The position numbers were made by a program, and so were the translations under genes. The notes beneath the pieces are model-generated. The model was not told the origin of the DNA. It did not search any database and saw only the letters and a list, made by a program, of their open reading frames with translations. 64,000 bases of DNA. It comes from Synechococcus sp. WH 7805 (GTDB lineage: Bacteria; Cyanobacteriota; Cyanobacteriia; PCC-6307; Cyanobiaceae). Each line of letters starts with the position of its first letter. Position 1 is the first letter of the stretch. The stretch spans positions 293,823 to 357,822 of the forward strand of contig NZ_CH724168.1 of the NCBI RefSeq assembly GCF_000153285.1. Direction: 5' to 3'. Of the stretch, positions 62,159 to 64,000 are shown piece by piece.

Positions 62159-62923
62159 GTGTCTCCGGCTGTCGCCAGACGCAGCAGATCTCGCGATCAA
62201 AGACGCGACGATATTCCTGTAGCTCGTCGTAGTCCCGCCGCCGCTCCGAAACGTCGTCGTCTTGGCTTACTGCTTGCCAGTGGGGTGGTGTTCGCATCGT
62301 CCATTGCCGCGGTTCTGCTGATTCCGATGGTTCCAGAGTTGCTCAACGGGCCTGGAGAGCCTTCCCCAGAGCTTGTTGAAGGCATCGATGCCCAACCTTC
62401 GCGTGATGGTCGTCTCCTCGGACATTTTCCTTATCCAGAGGTGAGCCTCGACGCTCTCGTGCCGGTGGAGGCTGGGATTGAGCTTCATCGTGATGCTGCT
62501 CTGGCTCTGAATGCCATGCGTCGAGCGGCCGCCGCTGATGGCGTGGACCTGCGCCTTCTCAGCGGCTATCGATCTCACGATCTACAGAAAAACATCTTTT
62601 TTGATGTCAAATCGGAGCGGAACCAAACCGCTGCCGAACGGGCCAAGGTTTCTGCACCACCGGGATATTCAGAACACAGCACTGGCTATGCCGTTGACTT
62701 CGGGGACGGTGCTGATCCAGCCACGAATCTCTCGCAATCCTTCGAAAACACACGCGCATTTCGCTGGCTTCAGGACAACGCCGCCGTCTATCACTTCACG
62801 CTGTCATTCCCAGTCGTCAATCCCCAGGGCGTGAGCTACGAGCCCTGGCACTGGCGATTTGAAGGGTCTTCACAGGCACTGCGCGCATTCGAACCGGCGC
62901 GACGGTTGGCCGACGGTCTTTGA
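62159..62923 (+). CDS. Membrane-anchored D,D-carboxypeptidase, VanY family (M15B)
   Basis: The 254-residue product has a basic N-terminus, one membrane span (about residues 35-58, LGLLLASGVVFASSIAAVLLIP), and a periplasmic M15B peptidase domain. LLSGYRSHDLQKNIF has the substrate arginine. YSEHSTGYAVDFGDG holds the zinc His and Asp, and EPWHWRFEG the catalytic Glu and third zinc His. It trims the terminal D-Ala of peptidoglycan stem peptides. The start is GTG. A U32 gene follows two bases after its stop. Confidence 0.9.
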   Translation: MSPAVARRSRSRDQRRDDIPVARRSPAAAPKRRRLGLLLASGVVFASSIAAVLLIPMVPELLNGPGEPSPELVEGIDAQPSRDGRLLGHFPYPEVSLDALVPVEAGIELHRDAALALNAMRRAAAADGVDLRLLSGYRSHDLQKNIFFDVKSERNQTAAERAKVSAPPGYSEHSTGYAVDFGDGADPATNLSQSFENTRAFRWLQDNAAVYHFTLSFPVVNPQGVSYEPWHWRFEGSSQALRAFEPARRLADGL

Positions 62924-62925
62924 CA

Positions 62926-64000
62926 GTGAACATCTCTCCAGAGCTCCTGGCACCAGCTGGAGACTGGGAGGCACTCCGGGCCGCCGTTGCTGGAGGAGCC
63001 GATGCGGTGTACTTCGGAGTTGAGATCTTCAATGCCCGTCTGCGAGCTGAGAATTTCAATCGGCGTGATCTCCCGGAGATCATGGGTTGGTTGCACGCCC
63101 GAGGGGTCAAGGGCTTCCTCACCCTCAATGTGCTGATCTTCACCGAAGAGCTCGAGACGGTTTCTGAGCTCCTTGTGGACTGTTGGACGGCTGAGGTCGA
63201 TGCCCTGATTGTTCAGGACCTTGGTCTGTGCCTGCTCGCCAGAGAGCTTGTGCCTGATCTCGCTCTTCATGCATCCACCCAGATGTCGGTGACCAGTGCC
63301 GCTGGTGTGGCTCAGGCCGCCGCAGCTGGATGTGAGCGGGTTGTGATGGCCCGCGAACTCACCCTGAGAGACCTGGAACGGGTGCAACAACAGCTCAAGC
63401 AGCGCCACCTTGATGTGCCGCTCGAGGTGTTTGTACACGGTGCTCTTTGTGTGGCCTATTCGGGGCAGTGCCTGACCAGTGAATCGCTCGGTCAACGCAG
63501 CGCCAACCGTGGGGAATGCGCCCAGGCCTGTCGACTTCCCTACCAGCTCATCGTTGATGGTGAGGAGCGTGACCTAGGCGAGCAGCGTTATTTGTTGTCA
63601 CCCCAGGATCTTGCTGCATGGTCACTGATCCCGGAACTTGCCAGGATCGGCATCTGCAGCCTCAAGATTGAGGGGAGGCTGAAAAGTGCCGCCTACGTGG
63701 CCGCGGTGACTGATGTTTACCGCCGCGCTCTTGACGGTGTGGTCAGTGAACCTGCCGCCATCAGCAATCAGCTTGAACTTGGTTTTTCAAGGGGCCTGAC
63801 CACTGGTTGGCTTGAGGGCATTGACCATCCGGCCCTTGTTCACGGTCGTTGGAGCAAGAAACGTGGACCGTGCCTCGGTCGGCTCCTGTCGGTTCTATCC
63901 CGTGGTTGGCTCAAGATTCAGGCTGAGACTGAGCCTCAGTGCGGTCAGGGAGTGGTTCTTGAGGTCGCTTCATCCAAGGGTGGACCGTTTCAGATTCCCC
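62926..64000 (+). CDS. U32 family protein (RlhA/TrhP-like), 3' end missing
   Basis: The product begins with GTG, reads NISPELLAPAGDWEALRAAV, and is cut at residue 358 by the window end. Family signs are GGADAVYFGVEIFNARLRAENF, LHASTQMSVTSAAGV, and the cysteines of VFVHGALCVAYSGQC and NRGECAQACRLPYQL, which bind an Fe-S cluster in this group, followed by LKIEGRLKSAAYVAAVTDVYRRALD. Although called peptidases, several relatives hydroxylate rRNA or tRNA. Direct coupling to the M15 gene is by close spacing only. Confidence 0.93.
   Translation, partial: MNISPELLAPAGDWEALRAAVAGGADAVYFGVEIFNARLRAENFNRRDLPEIMGWLHARGVKGFLTLNVLIFTEELETVSELLVDCWTAEVDALIVQDLGLCLLARELVPDLALHASTQMSVTSAAGVAQAAAAGCERVVMARELTLRDLERVQQQLKQRHLDVPLEVFVHGALCVAYSGQCLTSESLGQRSANRGECAQACRLPYQLIVDGEERDLGEQRYLLSPQDLAAWSLIPELARIGICSLKIEGRLKSAAYVAAVTDVYRRALDGVVSEPAAISNQLELGFSRGLTTGWLEGIDHPALVHGRWSKKRGPCLGRLLSVLSRGWLKIQAETEPQCGQGVVLEVASSKGGPFQIP

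Noticed and set aside
1-64000. tRNA, rRNA, insertion sequences, prophage, CRISPR and toxin-antitoxin modules
   Set aside because: Looked for cloverleaf-like sequence in the gaps, transposase or integrase motifs, and repeat-spacer patterns. None was found.

Overview
The window looks like the chromosome of a marine picocyanobacterium, most likely Synechococcus (or close Cyanobium). It is gene-dense and fairly GC-rich. It encodes phycobilisome functions (a core-type ApcF, the bilin reductase PcyA), photosystem II factors (PAM68-like, Psb28), chlorophyll synthesis proteins (GUN4, ChlP) and an NtcA-type glnA promoter. Phycobilisome genes argue against most Prochlorococcus. I see no insertion sequence, prophage, CRISPR array, rRNA or tRNA gene. 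Almost everything reads as core genome with short gaps and many ATGA/TGATG overlaps, and there is no gene-free stretch longer than about 300 bases. Layout. 1-8.2 kb: 5'-truncated dnaE, a reverse group ruvA/rpsO/PAM68-like, an EamA exporter and dnaG. 8.3-14.2 kb: an ACR3-type arsenite carrier with two small coupled genes, a DUF481 barrel, the SOS pair umuD-umuC with a LexA-like box, and an SGNH hydrolase. 14.2-17.8 kb: rlmH behind a shrunken relative of circularly permuted ATP-grasp proteins, a pentapeptide-repeat protein, two P-loop kinases and yraN. 17.9-25.4 kb: rsmA-ispE-DUF3082, a 31-codon membrane microprotein, pdhB, secD-secF and a flavin reductase-like protein. 25.4-32.2 kb: a reverse run mnmH-psb28 and two PerM/AI-2E permeases, then gun4 next to an RsbW-like kinase, and a methyltransferase. 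32.4-38.3 kb: glnA with its NtcA promoter, apcF, a class V aminotransferase, tadA and a group II decarboxylase. 38.2-45.8 kb, mostly reverse: a DUF697 GTPase, an FHA-fused class A penicillin-binding protein, lspA, bioY, a SipA-like gene and a pair of M16 peptidase subunits. 45.8-55.8 kb, forward: pcyA coupled to a DevBCA exporter, a small basic protein, a glycosyltransferase, rpsB-tsf with a structured leader, an uncharacterised gene and recG. 55.9-64 kb: a VanX-like dipeptidase, sir, glyS, chlP, a VanY-like peptidase and a 3'-truncated U32 protein. The most interesting unexplained signal is the rpsB leader: two perfect complementary segment pairs (8 and 9 bp) in interleaved order around an internal hairpin. 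This is the layout of an H-type pseudoknot or two-state switch just upstream of ribosomal protein S2. Other points worth following are the ATP-grasp remnant in frame with the gene before it, the conserved regulatory sites (NtcA, LexA), two microproteins, and a 155-bp convergent coding overlap.
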